From: Blastococcus sp. TF02A-26
GTDB lineage: Bacteria > Actinomycetota > Actinomycetes > Mycobacteriales > Geodermatophilaceae
Reading direction: 5' to 3'
Length of the DNA: 64,000 nucleotides
Assembly: GCF_003319125.1 (NCBI RefSeq)
Contig: NZ_QOHG01000012.1
Location: 1-64,000, forward strand
Part shown: piece after piece, positions 8,289 to 16,073 of the stretch
Layout of the letters: every line of letters begins with the position of its first letter
Numbering within the stretch: the stretch's first letter is position 1
The notes under the pieces: model-generated
Seen by the model: only the letters and a program-made list of their open reading frames with translations
Told to the model about the DNA's origin: nothing
Databases searched by the model: none
Program-made: the position numbers and the translations under genes

Positions 8289-9104
8289 ATGTCCTACGAG
8301 AACTGGGGTCCGCCGGAGAGCGGGGCCGGCTCGAACCCGCCGCAGATCCCCGCGTCCGGCCCGACGCCCAACGCCGGCGACGACGCGACCCAGCGGTTCA
8401 CGCCGCCGCCGTTCGGCGCGGTCCCGCCGACGCAGCAGTTCCCGCCCCCGCAGTACCCGGCCCCGCAGGTCCCCCAGGGGCCGCTGGGCGGGGGCACCCC
8501 GACCGAGCGTCCGTGGTTCAAGAAGAAGCGCTTTGCGATCCCGGCTGGTGTCCTGGCGATCGGCATCATCGCCGGCGCGGTCTCACCCAAGGACGACACG
8601 GACAGCGCCCCGGCCGCCAGCTCCTCCAGTGCGCAGGTCGAGGAGTCGGCCCCCACCGCCGCCGATCCGGTGGAGGAGACCCCCGCGCCGGCTCCTGCCC
8701 CGAATTCCACACCGGCACCGGCACCGGCCCCCGCGCCGGCACCTGCGCCCGCGCCGACCTCGGCACGTGTCCCGGCTCCCGCCCCCGCCCCTGCGGCCGC
8801 GCCGGCACCGGACGCGAGCATGGGTCAGCGGAACGCCCGCTCGTCCGCAGAGGACTACCTCGACTTCATGTCCTTCTCGCGGTCCGGTCTCATCGGGCAG
8901 CTCGAGTTCGAGGGCTACTCGACCGCGGACGCCACGTGGGCCGTCGACAACATCACCGTCGACTGGAACGTCCAGGCGGCCCGGTCCGCCCAGAACTACC
9001 TGGACATGATGTCGTTCTCCCGCTCCGGCCTCATCGAGCAGCTGGAGTTCGAGGGCTTCACTCCCGCTCAGGCCGAGTACGGCGTGACCCAGGTCGGCTT
9101 CTGA
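8289..9104 (+). CDS. Ltp-like (host cell surface-exposed lipoprotein repeat) membrane protein
   Basis: A 271-residue protein: a Pro-rich cytoplasmic N-terminus, one membrane helix (about residues 80-97, FAIPAGVLAIGIIAGAV), a long (PA)n external linker, and two tandem repeats of about 45 residues at the C-terminus. Each repeat carries A.(D/N)YLD.MSFSRSGLI.QLEFEG. That is the helix-turn-helix-like repeat of the host-cell surface-exposed lipoprotein family, whose phage members block superinfecting DNA injection (family knowledge). Whether this chromosomal copy does so is unknown. ATG 8289 follows GAGG with suitable spacing. Confidence 0.85.
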   Translation: MSYENWGPPESGAGSNPPQIPASGPTPNAGDDATQRFTPPPFGAVPPTQQFPPPQYPAPQVPQGPLGGGTPTERPWFKKKRFAIPAGVLAIGIIAGAVSPKDDTDSAPAASSSSAQVEESAPTAADPVEETPAPAPAPNSTPAPAPAPAPAPAPAPTSARVPAPAPAPAAAPAPDASMGQRNARSSAEDYLDFMSFSRSGLIGQLEFEGYSTADATWAVDNITVDWNVQAARSAQNYLDMMSFSRSGLIEQLEFEGFTPAQAEYGVTQVGF

Positions 9105-9112
9105 CCCCGTAG

Positions 9113-9145
9113 CCGCTCTGACCGGTTGTCGACCGGTCAGAGCGG
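9113..9145. terminator. Bidirectional hairpin terminator
   Basis: A 14-bp perfect stem (9113-9126 with 9132-9145) with loop TGTCG, between the convergent Ltp-like and PfkB genes. The right arm includes the stop codon of the PfkB gene. Confidence 0.75.
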
Positions 9146-10033
9146 CGGCTGGGCGCCCAGCACGCCGGCGACCACCGCGGCCGCCGCGTGGCCTGACTCG
9201 ACCGCCTCCAGCACCGGCACCCCGGCTCTCCAACCGACCAGCACCCCGGCCGCGAACGCGTCCCCGCACCCGGTGGTGTCCCGCACCGACGCCAGAGGCG
9301 GCACCGGCACCGACCACGACCCGGCCCGCGTCACCACCCCCGTCGGCGACGCCCCGGCGTGCACCAGCACCAGCTCCGGCGCCCACGACGGCAGCGCACC
9401 GGCCAGCCCCAGCACCTGCGCCTCGTCGGCGTTGCAGAACAAGACGTCCGCCGTCAGCGCAGCGAGCAGCTCCACGTACCGCTCCACCCCGTGCAGCGCG
9501 ATCCGCGTCGCCGCGGCGACGTCCACGCTCACCGGCACGCCGGCCTCCCGCGCCAGCGCAGCCGCGGCAGCCAGCGCGGCGGGGGAGCGGAGCAGGTCGT
9601 AGGCGTCCAGGTGGACGTCGGCCGCATCGGCCACCCACGCCGGCACGACGTCGGCCACCTGCAGCCCGCCCTCGCCGCGGTCGGTGAGCATCGTCCGCTC
9701 GCCGTCCGGGTGCACCAGCACCGTCGTCAGCGGCGCCCGCCCGCGCCGCACGACAGCCACGTCGACACCCCGTGTCGCCAGCCCGGCCAGCAGTCCATCA
9801 GCGACTGGGTCGGCGCCCGCCCAGCCGGCCAGTCGCGCCGGCACGCCGACGGCAGCCACTCCCGCCGACACGTTCGCCGCTGCACCACCGGCCGACGTCG
9901 TCCGCGCCACCCGCTGCTGCCCACCGACCACCAGCGGCCCCGACAACTCCAGCACCTGGTCGGCGACCAGCTTCCCGAGCGCGACGACCGGACCGGTGCC
10001 CGCTGATCGGGGCCACGCAGGAGCGTCCGTCAC
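9137..10033 (-). CDS. PfkB-family sugar kinase (ribokinase-like)
   Basis: A 298-residue kinase. An N-terminal GGAAANVS motif matches the substrate-binding GG.xxN block of the family. Near the C-terminus DTTGCGDAFAAG is the PfkB signature with the catalytic Asp and the anion hole (Cys replaces the usual Ala). It phosphorylates a sugar or nucleoside with ATP; the substrate cannot be told. Length is typical. No sugar transporter or isomerase lies alongside. It may be co-transcribed with the small gene at 10079, 45 bases upstream on the same strand. Confidence 0.88.
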   Translation of the reverse strand: MTDAPAWPRSAGTGPVVALGKLVADQVLELSGPLVVGGQQRVARTTSAGGAAANVSAGVAAVGVPARLAGWAGADPVADGLLAGLATRGVDVAVVRRGRAPLTTVLVHPDGERTMLTDRGEGGLQVADVVPAWVADAADVHLDAYDLLRSPAALAAAAALAREAGVPVSVDVAAATRIALHGVERYVELLAALTADVLFCNADEAQVLGLAGALPSWAPELVLVHAGASPTGVVTRAGSWSVPVPPLASVRDTTGCGDAFAAGVLVGWRAGVPVLEAVESGHAAAAVVAGVLGAQPPL

Positions 10034-10078
10034 GGACTCAGCCTGCCTCCGCAGCGCGTGCGGAGGCCAGCGAAGACG

Positions 10079-10291
10079 TCAGCCGCCGATGTCGCCGGCC
10101 GGCGCCGGCGGCTCGGAGGTCTCGACGGTGGCGGCCCCATCGTTCTCCGTCTCGCGACCCGGCCCGTCGTCGTAGCCGGACGGAGCGACGGCGATCCCGA
10201 GAGCCACCACGCCGGCCAGCAGCGCTGGGCAGCCGAGGACGAGCGCCCAGTGGACGGCGGACAGGCCGCGGAGCGCAGAGAGCATCTTCAC
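10079..10291 (-). CDS. Small single-pass membrane protein, hypothetical
   Basis: A possible 70-residue protein starting at GTG 10291, with one hydrophobic helix (about residues 12-36, ending GIAVAP) and an acidic, Thr/Pro-rich tail. The ribosome-binding site is weak. It would be the first gene before the PfkB kinase on the minus strand. No family recognised; it is kept because the frame is free of stops, has a membrane-protein profile and fills an otherwise empty gap. Confidence 0.45.
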   Translation of the reverse strand: MKMLSALRGLSAVHWALVLGCPALLAGVVALGIAVAPSGYDDGPGRETENDGAATVETSEPPAPAGDIGG

Positions 10292-10526
10292 GACAGGGTC
10301 ATCGGGTCCGGAACGTCCGCTCCGGCGTCAGCCGACAAGGTCCGTCACCCGCACGAGGGGCCACCCGCATCACCGACCGTGGCCGGGGCCCGCAGCGGGC
10401 CACCGAACGGGTGAAGGTGATTCCCCTCGGTGATCACGCAGCGTTACAAAGGGCGCGGAGCGATCGAGTCGATCGAGTTCCGGTGCAACAGCTCGCGCGG
10501 TGCGAACCCGCGCTCTCGGGGGAGAG

Positions 10527-11390
10527 ATGTTCAAGGAACCGCTGCGTCGTGACCCGCTCGTCGTCGGCTGGGCCCTGTGCCTGCTGCTCGGCGCCACCAT
10601 CGCGCTGACGAACAACACCGAGTGGCGTGGCCACCTCGAGGCCGACCGCGTGCAGACCTTCCTGGGCGAGCTGTTCCTCGTCCTCGTGTGGTCCGTCTTC
10701 GTGCTCGTCTTCCTCGCCTGGCTGCGCGCGAACTGGCGCGACATGCTGCCGAGCCACCCCAAGCGGGACGACGCCCGTGAGTCGGGCCTGCCCTTCACCG
10801 ACCAGTGGCTCAGCGAGGTTCGCCGCGTCGAGGCCGAGCGCCGGACCGCCGCGCCGGTACCCGCAGCCCCGCCGGAACCCGTCATGAGCAGCTGCCGGCA
10901 CGGCGTGCAGCAGGACGCGGAGCTCCCGGTCGGCCAGCCGCCGGTCCTGCGTGCTCTCTCCGTCAGCCACCACATCGTCCGGCCCGGCTCGCCGGTCCAC
11001 GTCACCTGGTGCTTCGAGCACGTCCACGACGTCGTCGTCGACGGCAAACGCGGCTACCCGGCGTGCGGCGAGGCGCAGGTGCGCATCCGCAGCACGCGCT
11101 CGGTCGAGGTCATCGGACGCAACCGGTACGCCGAGGTCCCGGTCAACACCCCGACCGTCGTCGCCACCGCCGCGCCGCCGCTGCAGCCGCCGGCCGGCAC
11201 CCCTGCCCCCTCGGTCGCGCTGCGCGTCGACGTCGCCGCCAGCGTCGGCGCCGGCGCGTCCGTCGCGGCGCGGCTTGACGCCCTCTACGCGGCCGCGGCC
11301 CGTCGGCGGTCGCGGACGGCGCTGCTGCCCGACGGCCTCGTCGGCCTGCCGCCCACTGTGGGCGCGCGCCTCGGCGGAACCACCCGGTGA
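10527..11390 (+). CDS. Membrane protein of the DUF4407 operon, with an Ig-like/beta-rich external domain
   Basis: A protein of 287 residues with two membrane segments near the N-terminus (about residues 10-30 and 48-68). After a Pro/Ala linker comes a beta-rich domain with V.W...H.HDVVVDGKRGYPACG and later VIGRNRYAEVPVNTP, resembling Ig-like sensory or binding folds. Start ATG 10527 is preceded by GGGGGAG; GTG 10500 is possible but lacks a site. Its stop overlaps the DUF4407 start (GTGA), so the two are translated together. Specific function unknown. Confidence 0.8.
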   Translation: MFKEPLRRDPLVVGWALCLLLGATIALTNNTEWRGHLEADRVQTFLGELFLVLVWSVFVLVFLAWLRANWRDMLPSHPKRDDARESGLPFTDQWLSEVRRVEAERRTAAPVPAAPPEPVMSSCRHGVQQDAELPVGQPPVLRALSVSHHIVRPGSPVHVTWCFEHVHDVVVDGKRGYPACGEAQVRIRSTRSVEVIGRNRYAEVPVNTPTVVATAAPPLQPPAGTPAPSVALRVDVAASVGAGASVAARLDALYAAAARRRSRTALLPDGLVGLPPTVGARLGGTTR

Positions 11391-12712
11391 CGAAGCGGAT
11401 CGGCGACTTCTTCCTGACCGTCTCCGGCGCGGACCGCGAGGTCCTGCGTCAGGCGCCCCAGGAGCGCACCAAGCAGGTCGCGATGGGTGCGGTCCTCGTC
11501 TCGGTCTCGGCCATCGCCGTCGTCTCCGCGACCTACGCGCTGCACCTGGCGCTGCACCTCTCCCTGCCGTTCGCCGTGCTCGGCGGCCTGGCCTGGGGAC
11601 TGGTGATCCTCACCCTCGACCGCTGGCTCGTCGTCTCCACGCCCCGGCTGAAGTCCACGCTCGGCACGCTCGCCATGGCCGTGCCGCGCGTCATGCTGGC
11701 GCTGCTCATCGGTGCCGTCGTGTCGACGCCGCTCACGCTGGCCGTCTTCGCGTCCGAGATCGACGTGCAGGTGCAGGAGACCGCCAACGAGCGGGAGAAC
11801 GAGTTCACGGAGCAGCTCGCGGCCGACAGCCGCTACGCCGAGATCCCGGCCCAGCAGCAGCAGATCGCCGACCTCCAGGCCGACATCGCCGACGGCGTCA
11901 CCGCGGCCGACGTCGACCAGGACCCGGCCGTCGTCGACCTGCAGCGGCGCGCCGACGAGGCCTCGATCCGCTACGAGGCGGCGAAGGCCGCCTACCTCGC
12001 CGAGCTCGACGGCTCGGGCGGGACCGGCGACCGCGGCGAGGGCCCGGTCACCGAGTCGAAGCGGCAGGAGATGGAGCAGGCCGAGGCCGAGCGGGACGCG
12101 CTGGCCGCGGAGCTCGTGACGCTGAAGGCCCAGGTGCTCCAGCAGCTCACCGCCGAGGACGAGCAGAACCGCGCCGACCAGCAGGCCCGCCTGGCGGCGC
12201 TGCAGGCCGAGGTCACCGCCGCCCAGGAAGCCCGCGCCGACGCGATCGCCCAGCACGAGGCGGAGGTCGACGGCAGCGACGGCATCCTCGCCCGGCTCTC
12301 GGCGCTCGACCGGCTCGGTGAGGACGACCCGGCGCTGCACACCGCCCACCTCATGCTCTTCGCCTTCATGACCGCGATCGAGTGCCTGCCGATCATCTTC
12401 AAGACGATGCTGATGCTCGCCCCGCCCACGCTCTACGAGCGGCTGGTCAAGCTCGACGAGGAGCAGACCGAGGAGCGCATCCGGCTGCGGCTCCAGGCCG
12501 AGTACGAGGAGGCCGACGCCGTCGCCCGCACCGGGCTGGCCGCCGCCGAGGCGCGCGCCGCCCGCACCCTGGAGGCGGAGTCACGCGCCACCGGCATGGT
12601 GCTCGAGGCGCAGCTGGACGTCACCCGGCAGCAGATCGACCGCTGGCGCGACGAGCAGCTGACGCCCGGCGACCCGCGGCGCGTCGACGACTCGATGGCG
12701 GGCATGGCCTGA
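11387..12712 (+). CDS. DUF4407 membrane protein with central coiled coil
   Basis: A 441-residue protein. Four likely membrane segments: two near residues 30-75, one at about 95-120 and one near 325-350. They enclose a long Glu/Gln/Ala-rich coiled coil (about residues 130-300) and are followed by another charged helix. LDRWLVV after the second helix and the IECLPIIFKTM segment fit the DUF4407 family, which has no assigned function. It overlaps the upstream gene by four bases. The topology suggests a large extracytoplasmic helical domain held between membrane anchors (inference). Confidence 0.85.
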   Translation: MTKRIGDFFLTVSGADREVLRQAPQERTKQVAMGAVLVSVSAIAVVSATYALHLALHLSLPFAVLGGLAWGLVILTLDRWLVVSTPRLKSTLGTLAMAVPRVMLALLIGAVVSTPLTLAVFASEIDVQVQETANERENEFTEQLAADSRYAEIPAQQQQIADLQADIADGVTAADVDQDPAVVDLQRRADEASIRYEAAKAAYLAELDGSGGTGDRGEGPVTESKRQEMEQAEAERDALAAELVTLKAQVLQQLTAEDEQNRADQQARLAALQAEVTAAQEARADAIAQHEAEVDGSDGILARLSALDRLGEDDPALHTAHLMLFAFMTAIECLPIIFKTMLMLAPPTLYERLVKLDEEQTEERIRLRLQAEYEEADAVARTGLAAAEARAARTLEAESRATGMVLEAQLDVTRQQIDRWRDEQLTPGDPRRVDDSMAGMA

Positions 12713-12735
12713 CGGGCGTCCGTACCGTCCGCGGC

Positions 12736-13083
12736 GTGAACGCCGCCCGGGGACTGCTCGCAGCGACCCTGGTGATCACCGGGTGCTCGACCGAGGTGGA
12801 CGGGCCGGCGACGCCGGCACCACCGGCGGACAACGAGCCGGTCGTCACGGAGGACCCCTCCGGCGACGTCCGCCTCGACACCGACGCGGTCGTGCAACAG
12901 ATCAGCGAGCAGTACGAGGAGCGCAACGGCGTGGCCCTCGACTACCTCACCTGCCCGGGCGCCATGGTCGTCACTGCGGGGATCGACTACCAGTGCTTCG
13001 GGGAGGTCGGGGGCGAGGACGTGACCATCACCCTCGAGATCACCGACGACGACGGCAGCTACAGGTGGTCGGAGACCGGCTGA
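12736..13083 (+). CDS. DUF4333 lipoprotein
   Basis: A 115-residue lipoprotein starting at GTG 12736. A short signal peptide ends in the lipobox VITGC, so the mature protein is anchored at Cys. After a Pro/Ala linker the DUF4333 domain contains the paired cysteines LTCPG and YQCFG and the V.ITLEI.DDDGSYRW strand. It is 23 bases after the DUF4407 gene and probably in the same transcript. The family is common in actinobacterial envelopes; function unknown. Confidence 0.85.
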   Translation: MNAARGLLAATLVITGCSTEVDGPATPAPPADNEPVVTEDPSGDVRLDTDAVVQQISEQYEERNGVALDYLTCPGAMVVTAGIDYQCFGEVGGEDVTITLEITDDDGSYRWSETG

Positions 13084-13128
13084 CCGTCGTCCTCGCCGAT
13101 ACGCATGCGCCGCTGCCAAGCTGCATGC

Positions 13129-13365
13129 ATGCCCGTCTCCATGACCATCCCCGACGTCCCGGACGAGATCCGGGACGAGCTGGCTGCGAGGGCGGCGCGC
13201 GAGGGTCAGTCACTCCAGGAATACGTCCGCGCGCGGCTCGTGGAGCTCGCGCGCCGGCCGGCGCCCGCGGACCTCTGGGATCGCGTGCAGCAGCGCATCC
13301 TCACCACCGGCACGCAGCTCGGCGCGGACGAGATCGTCCGTCTGCGCGACGACGACCGGCGGTGA
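13129..13365 (+). CDS. VapB/FitA-type ribbon-helix-helix antitoxin
   Basis: A protein of about 78 residues beginning MPVSMTIPDVPDEIRDELA. A beta strand (SMTIPDVP) followed by two helices with REGQSLQEYVRARL is the ribbon-helix-helix arrangement of FitA/VapB antitoxins. The C-terminal tail (PADLWDRVQQRI) is the usual toxin-wrapping segment. ATG 13129 or ATG 13141 could be the start; neither has a strong ribosome-binding site. The toxin gene that should follow is reduced to a remnant at 13362, so this antitoxin is probably orphaned. Confidence 0.75.
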   Translation: MPVSMTIPDVPDEIRDELAARAAREGQSLQEYVRARLVELARRPAPADLWDRVQQRILTTGTQLGADEIVRLRDDDRR

Positions 13366-13492
13366 GGATGGTCGTCGACCGCCGGCACCGGCGGGGAGTG
13401 GACCCGGTCGAGCTGACGGTCACGGTCGTCCCCTTCGAGCCGCTGGCCGACCGCGTCTGGGCGCTGCACCCGACCCATCGCACGTTGCCGGC
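13362..13492 (+). pseudogene. VapC-like PIN toxin remnant
   Basis: Immediately after the antitoxin, overlapping its stop, the frame reads VRMVVDRRHRR, then VTVVPFEPLADRVWALHPTHRTL, where a PIN toxin would run MVVD, about 80 residues, then the PLADRVWALR-type helix. The catalytic acidic residues and the C-terminal third are missing. The frame enters a repeated palindromic element at about 13494. This looks like an internal deletion plus loss of the 3' end. No function is expected. Confidence 0.6.
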
Positions 13493-13493
13493 C

Positions 13494-13556
13494 AATTCCC
13501 CACGTTGCCGGACCGATCGCACCGGCAACGTCCGGAATGTGCCGGCAGAGTGCGGG
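13494..13556 (-). repeat. Palindromic intergenic repeat, copy A
   Basis: On the minus strand this region reads CCCGCACTCTGCCGG, a few bases, TTCCGGACGTTGCCGG, a ten-base loop, then an imperfect CCGGCAACGT arm. It matches the element at 55981-56056 almost base for base over its first half. In this copy the outer part of one arm is mutated, and CACGTTGCCGG appears twice (13481 and 13501). It sits between the toxin remnant and the exporter's 3' end. Confidence 0.75.
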
Positions 13557-13574
13557 AGTCCCCCGGAACGCCGA

Positions 13575-13608
13575 CGGCGCCGGCGGTCCCGAGGGACCAC
13601 CGGCGCCG
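13575..13608. terminator. Hairpin terminator downstream of the DHA2 exporter
   Basis: Arms 13575-13589 and 13594-13608, 15 bp with a single mismatch and a CGAG loop, 20 bases past the stop of the minus-strand exporter. No U-tract follows, as is common in actinobacteria. Confidence 0.65.
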
Positions 13609-13627
13609 CCGGAGGAGAACTGCAGCG

Positions 13628-15169
13628 TCAGGCAGCGATCGCGCCCTCGGCCGGCAGGTCCTCCTTCTTCGCCTTGATCAGGAAGATCGCCACGAGCAGG
13701 CCGAGGGTCAGGATCCCCGCGGCCGACGCGAAGGCGTAGTGGTAGCCGGTCACCGAGGCCTGCGCCTCCGCCGTCGCGGCGAACGCCGGGTCGGCCAGCT
13801 TGGCCGCGTTGTCCTCGAACCAGCCGGTCACCGACGACGCGAAGATCGTCGTCAGGACGGCCAGGCCGAGCGAGCCGCCGACCTGCTGCGCGGTGTTCAG
13901 CACCGCCGAGGCGATGCCGGCGTCACGCGGCTCCACACCGACCAGCGCGGTGCTGGACACCGGCACGAACGTCGCCGCCATGCCGAGGCTGATCAGCAAC
14001 TCCGAGGGCAGCACGTGGCTGACGTAGGAGCTCTCCACGCCGATCTGGGTGAGCAGGGCCATGCCGATCACGGCCATGACGAGGCCGGTGATCATCAGCG
14101 GCCGCGGCCCGACCCGGGGCAGCAGCTGCGACACGACGCCGGCGCCGACGATGATGCCGCCGCTGAAGGGCAGGAACGCCCAGCCGGCCTCGAGCGGGGT
14201 GTAGCCCAGGGTCCGCTGGAAGTACAGCGTCAGGAACAGGAACATCGCGAAGAGTCCGGCACCGACCAGCAGGAACAGCAGGTAGGAACCGCCGCGGACG
14301 CGGTCGAGGATGACCCGGGTGGGCAGCAGCGGGTGCGTGGTGCGGGTCTCCCACACGGCGAACGCGACCAGCAGGACGGCGGCGAGCGCGAGCAGCGTGA
14401 TGGTCACCGGGTCGCCCCAGCCCACGCCATCCTCGGCGGCCTTGGTGAAGCCGTAGACCAGGCTGACCAGGCCGAGCGCCGAGAGCAGCACGCCGGGGAT
14501 GTCGAAGTGCCGGTCGCCCTCGGCGCGGCTCTCCTTGACGATCGGGACGGCGAACGCCGCGGCGGCCAGCGCGATCGGCACGTTGACGCCGAGCGTCCAG
14601 CGCCACGAGGCGTACTCGGTGAGGACGCCGCCCAGGATCAGGCCGATCGCCGCGCCACCGCCGGAGATGGCGCCGAAGACGCCGAACGCCCGCGCCCGCT
14701 CCTTGGGGTCGGTGAAGGTGATCGTCAGGATCGACAGCGCCGCCGGCGCCATGAGCGCGGCGAACGCGCCCTGGAGCGCGCGGGCGGTGTAGAGCAGCGC
14801 CTCGTTGGGGGCGATCCCGCCGAGGCCGGAGGCGATGGCGAAGCCGACGAGCGCGATGACGAAGACCCGCTTGCGGCCCATGAAGTCGGCGATGCGGCCG
14901 CCGACCAGCAGCAGACCACCGAACGCGAGCGTGTAGGCGGTGACGACCCACTGCAGGTTGGCGTCGCTGACGCCGAGGTCGGTCTGCAGGACCGGGAGCG
15001 CGACGTTCACGATGGACGCGTCGAGGATGATCATCAGCTGGGCGACGGCGATGACCGCCAGGGCCAGCCAGCGCTTGGGGTCGGGCCCGTCGACGGCGGG
15101 GTGTGCCGGCGGTGTCGGGTCCTCGGGGACGGCGGTCCCGGGTTGGACGACGAGTCCTTCAGCGGACAT
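13628..15169 (-). CDS. DHA2-family multidrug exporter (14-TM MFS), copy 1
   Basis: A 513-residue major-facilitator transporter of the EmrB/QacA type. Helix 1 carries LDASIVNVALP, the DHA2 motif D1; the loop GRIADFMGRKRVF is MFS motif A; and GGVLTEYASWRWTLGVNVP is motif C and the following loop. Fourteen hydrophobic segments are evident. ATG 15169 is chosen because AAGGAG lies nine bases upstream; ATG 15187 and 15223 are weaker. It probably exports drugs or dyes using the proton gradient (family knowledge). The TetR gene upstream on the same strand is its likely regulator. Confidence 0.92.
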   Translation of the reverse strand: MSAEGLVVQPGTAVPEDPTPPAHPAVDGPDPKRWLALAVIAVAQLMIILDASIVNVALPVLQTDLGVSDANLQWVVTAYTLAFGGLLLVGGRIADFMGRKRVFVIALVGFAIASGLGGIAPNEALLYTARALQGAFAALMAPAALSILTITFTDPKERARAFGVFGAISGGGAAIGLILGGVLTEYASWRWTLGVNVPIALAAAAFAVPIVKESRAEGDRHFDIPGVLLSALGLVSLVYGFTKAAEDGVGWGDPVTITLLALAAVLLVAFAVWETRTTHPLLPTRVILDRVRGGSYLLFLLVGAGLFAMFLFLTLYFQRTLGYTPLEAGWAFLPFSGGIIVGAGVVSQLLPRVGPRPLMITGLVMAVIGMALLTQIGVESSYVSHVLPSELLISLGMAATFVPVSSTALVGVEPRDAGIASAVLNTAQQVGGSLGLAVLTTIFASSVTGWFEDNAAKLADPAFAATAEAQASVTGYHYAFASAAGILTLGLLVAIFLIKAKKEDLPAEGAIAA

Positions 15170-15313
15170 GACGAGGTGCTCCTTCATACGGACGAGACGG
15201 CGCGGGTCGCGGGGATGTGACATCGCGCTGGAACGAGGTGGGCGCGCGGCGTCGCGGTGAGCCCGGGGAGGGTCCGGCGGGTCAGTGCCGGGCAGGAGTG
15301 AGAGGGACGGCGT

Positions 15314-15892
15314 TCAGCTCGGAGCGGTGGCGAGTCCTGCGCCGGCCCAGCGCAGGCAGTCGCTCACGAGCTCCAGGAACCGCTCGACCGGCTGGTCGGG
15401 GTCCCATGCGTCGACCGCCGTGGTGATCGCGGCCATCGCGGTGTTCAGGACGAGGGCGGTGCGTACGTCGTCGGCGTCCGGACATCGCCGGCCCAGCCAC
15501 TCGCGCAGGTCGGGCTCGAAGCTGTCACAGGCGCCGCGCGCCGACCGGCACAGCCCCGGCGACTGCTCGAGCAGCCGCTTCTGCAGCGGCAGCCGCTCGG
15601 CCAGGAGTGGCGCCAGGTTCAGCGCGAGGTCGGTCAGCGCGTCCCAGAGTGGCAAGTCGGTACGACAGTTCTCCAGCGCATTTCGCCACTGGCGTACCTC
15701 CTCCGGGTCGAGGTCGAAGACGACGGCTTCCTTGCTGGGGAAGTAGCTGAAGAACGTCGTCCGCGAGACCCCGGCCTCGGCGGCGATGTCCTCCACGCTC
15801 ACCGCGTCGAAGCCGCGCTCGCTGATCAGGCGCAGCGCGGTCGACCGGATGGTGCGCCAGGCCGCGAGCTTCTTGCGCTCCCGCAGCCCCAT
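15314..15892 (-). CDS. TetR-family repressor
   Basis: About 192 residues from ATG 15892 (MGLRERKK); an in-frame ATG at 15946 would add 18 residues, and neither has a clear ribosome-binding site. The N-terminal domain has the TetR helix-turn-helix VEDIAAEAGVSRTTFFSYFPSKEAVV. It lies between two DHA2 exporters: same strand as the 13628 gene, 144 bases apart, and divergent from the 16074 gene. A role in repressing one or both exporters until a ligand binds is inference from this arrangement. Confidence 0.88.
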   Translation of the reverse strand: MGLRERKKLAAWRTIRSTALRLISERGFDAVSVEDIAAEAGVSRTTFFSYFPSKEAVVFDLDPEEVRQWRNALENCRTDLPLWDALTDLALNLAPLLAERLPLQKRLLEQSPGLCRSARGACDSFEPDLREWLGRRCPDADDVRTALVLNTAMAAITTAVDAWDPDQPVERFLELVSDCLRWAGAGLATAPS

Positions 15893-16073
15893 GACGGCGG
15901 AGATGACGCAGCGCTGCTCTCCTGCCGCGCCACCACCGATCGCCATGGCGAGAAAGCTAGACCCAAACCTGGACCCAGTACAAGTTCTTACTCCGTTCGG
16001 GTTTCGTGTTCATCTGGCGTTCGCCGTGACGGCGCTCCTGCGAGATGTCGTTGGCGTGGTCCACCATCTGCCG

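Noticed and set aside
8680-8820. Tandem DNA repeat or CRISPR-like array at the GCGCCGGCACC-type repeats (also 5212-5300 and 23680-23710)
   Set aside because: These are (Pro-Ala)n codon runs inside extracellular linkers, with no spacer structure.
15786-16073. N-terminal extension of the 16074 exporter up to 15786
   Set aside because: The upstream part overlaps the TetR gene antisense and has no membrane-protein character; the MFS fold begins after 16074.
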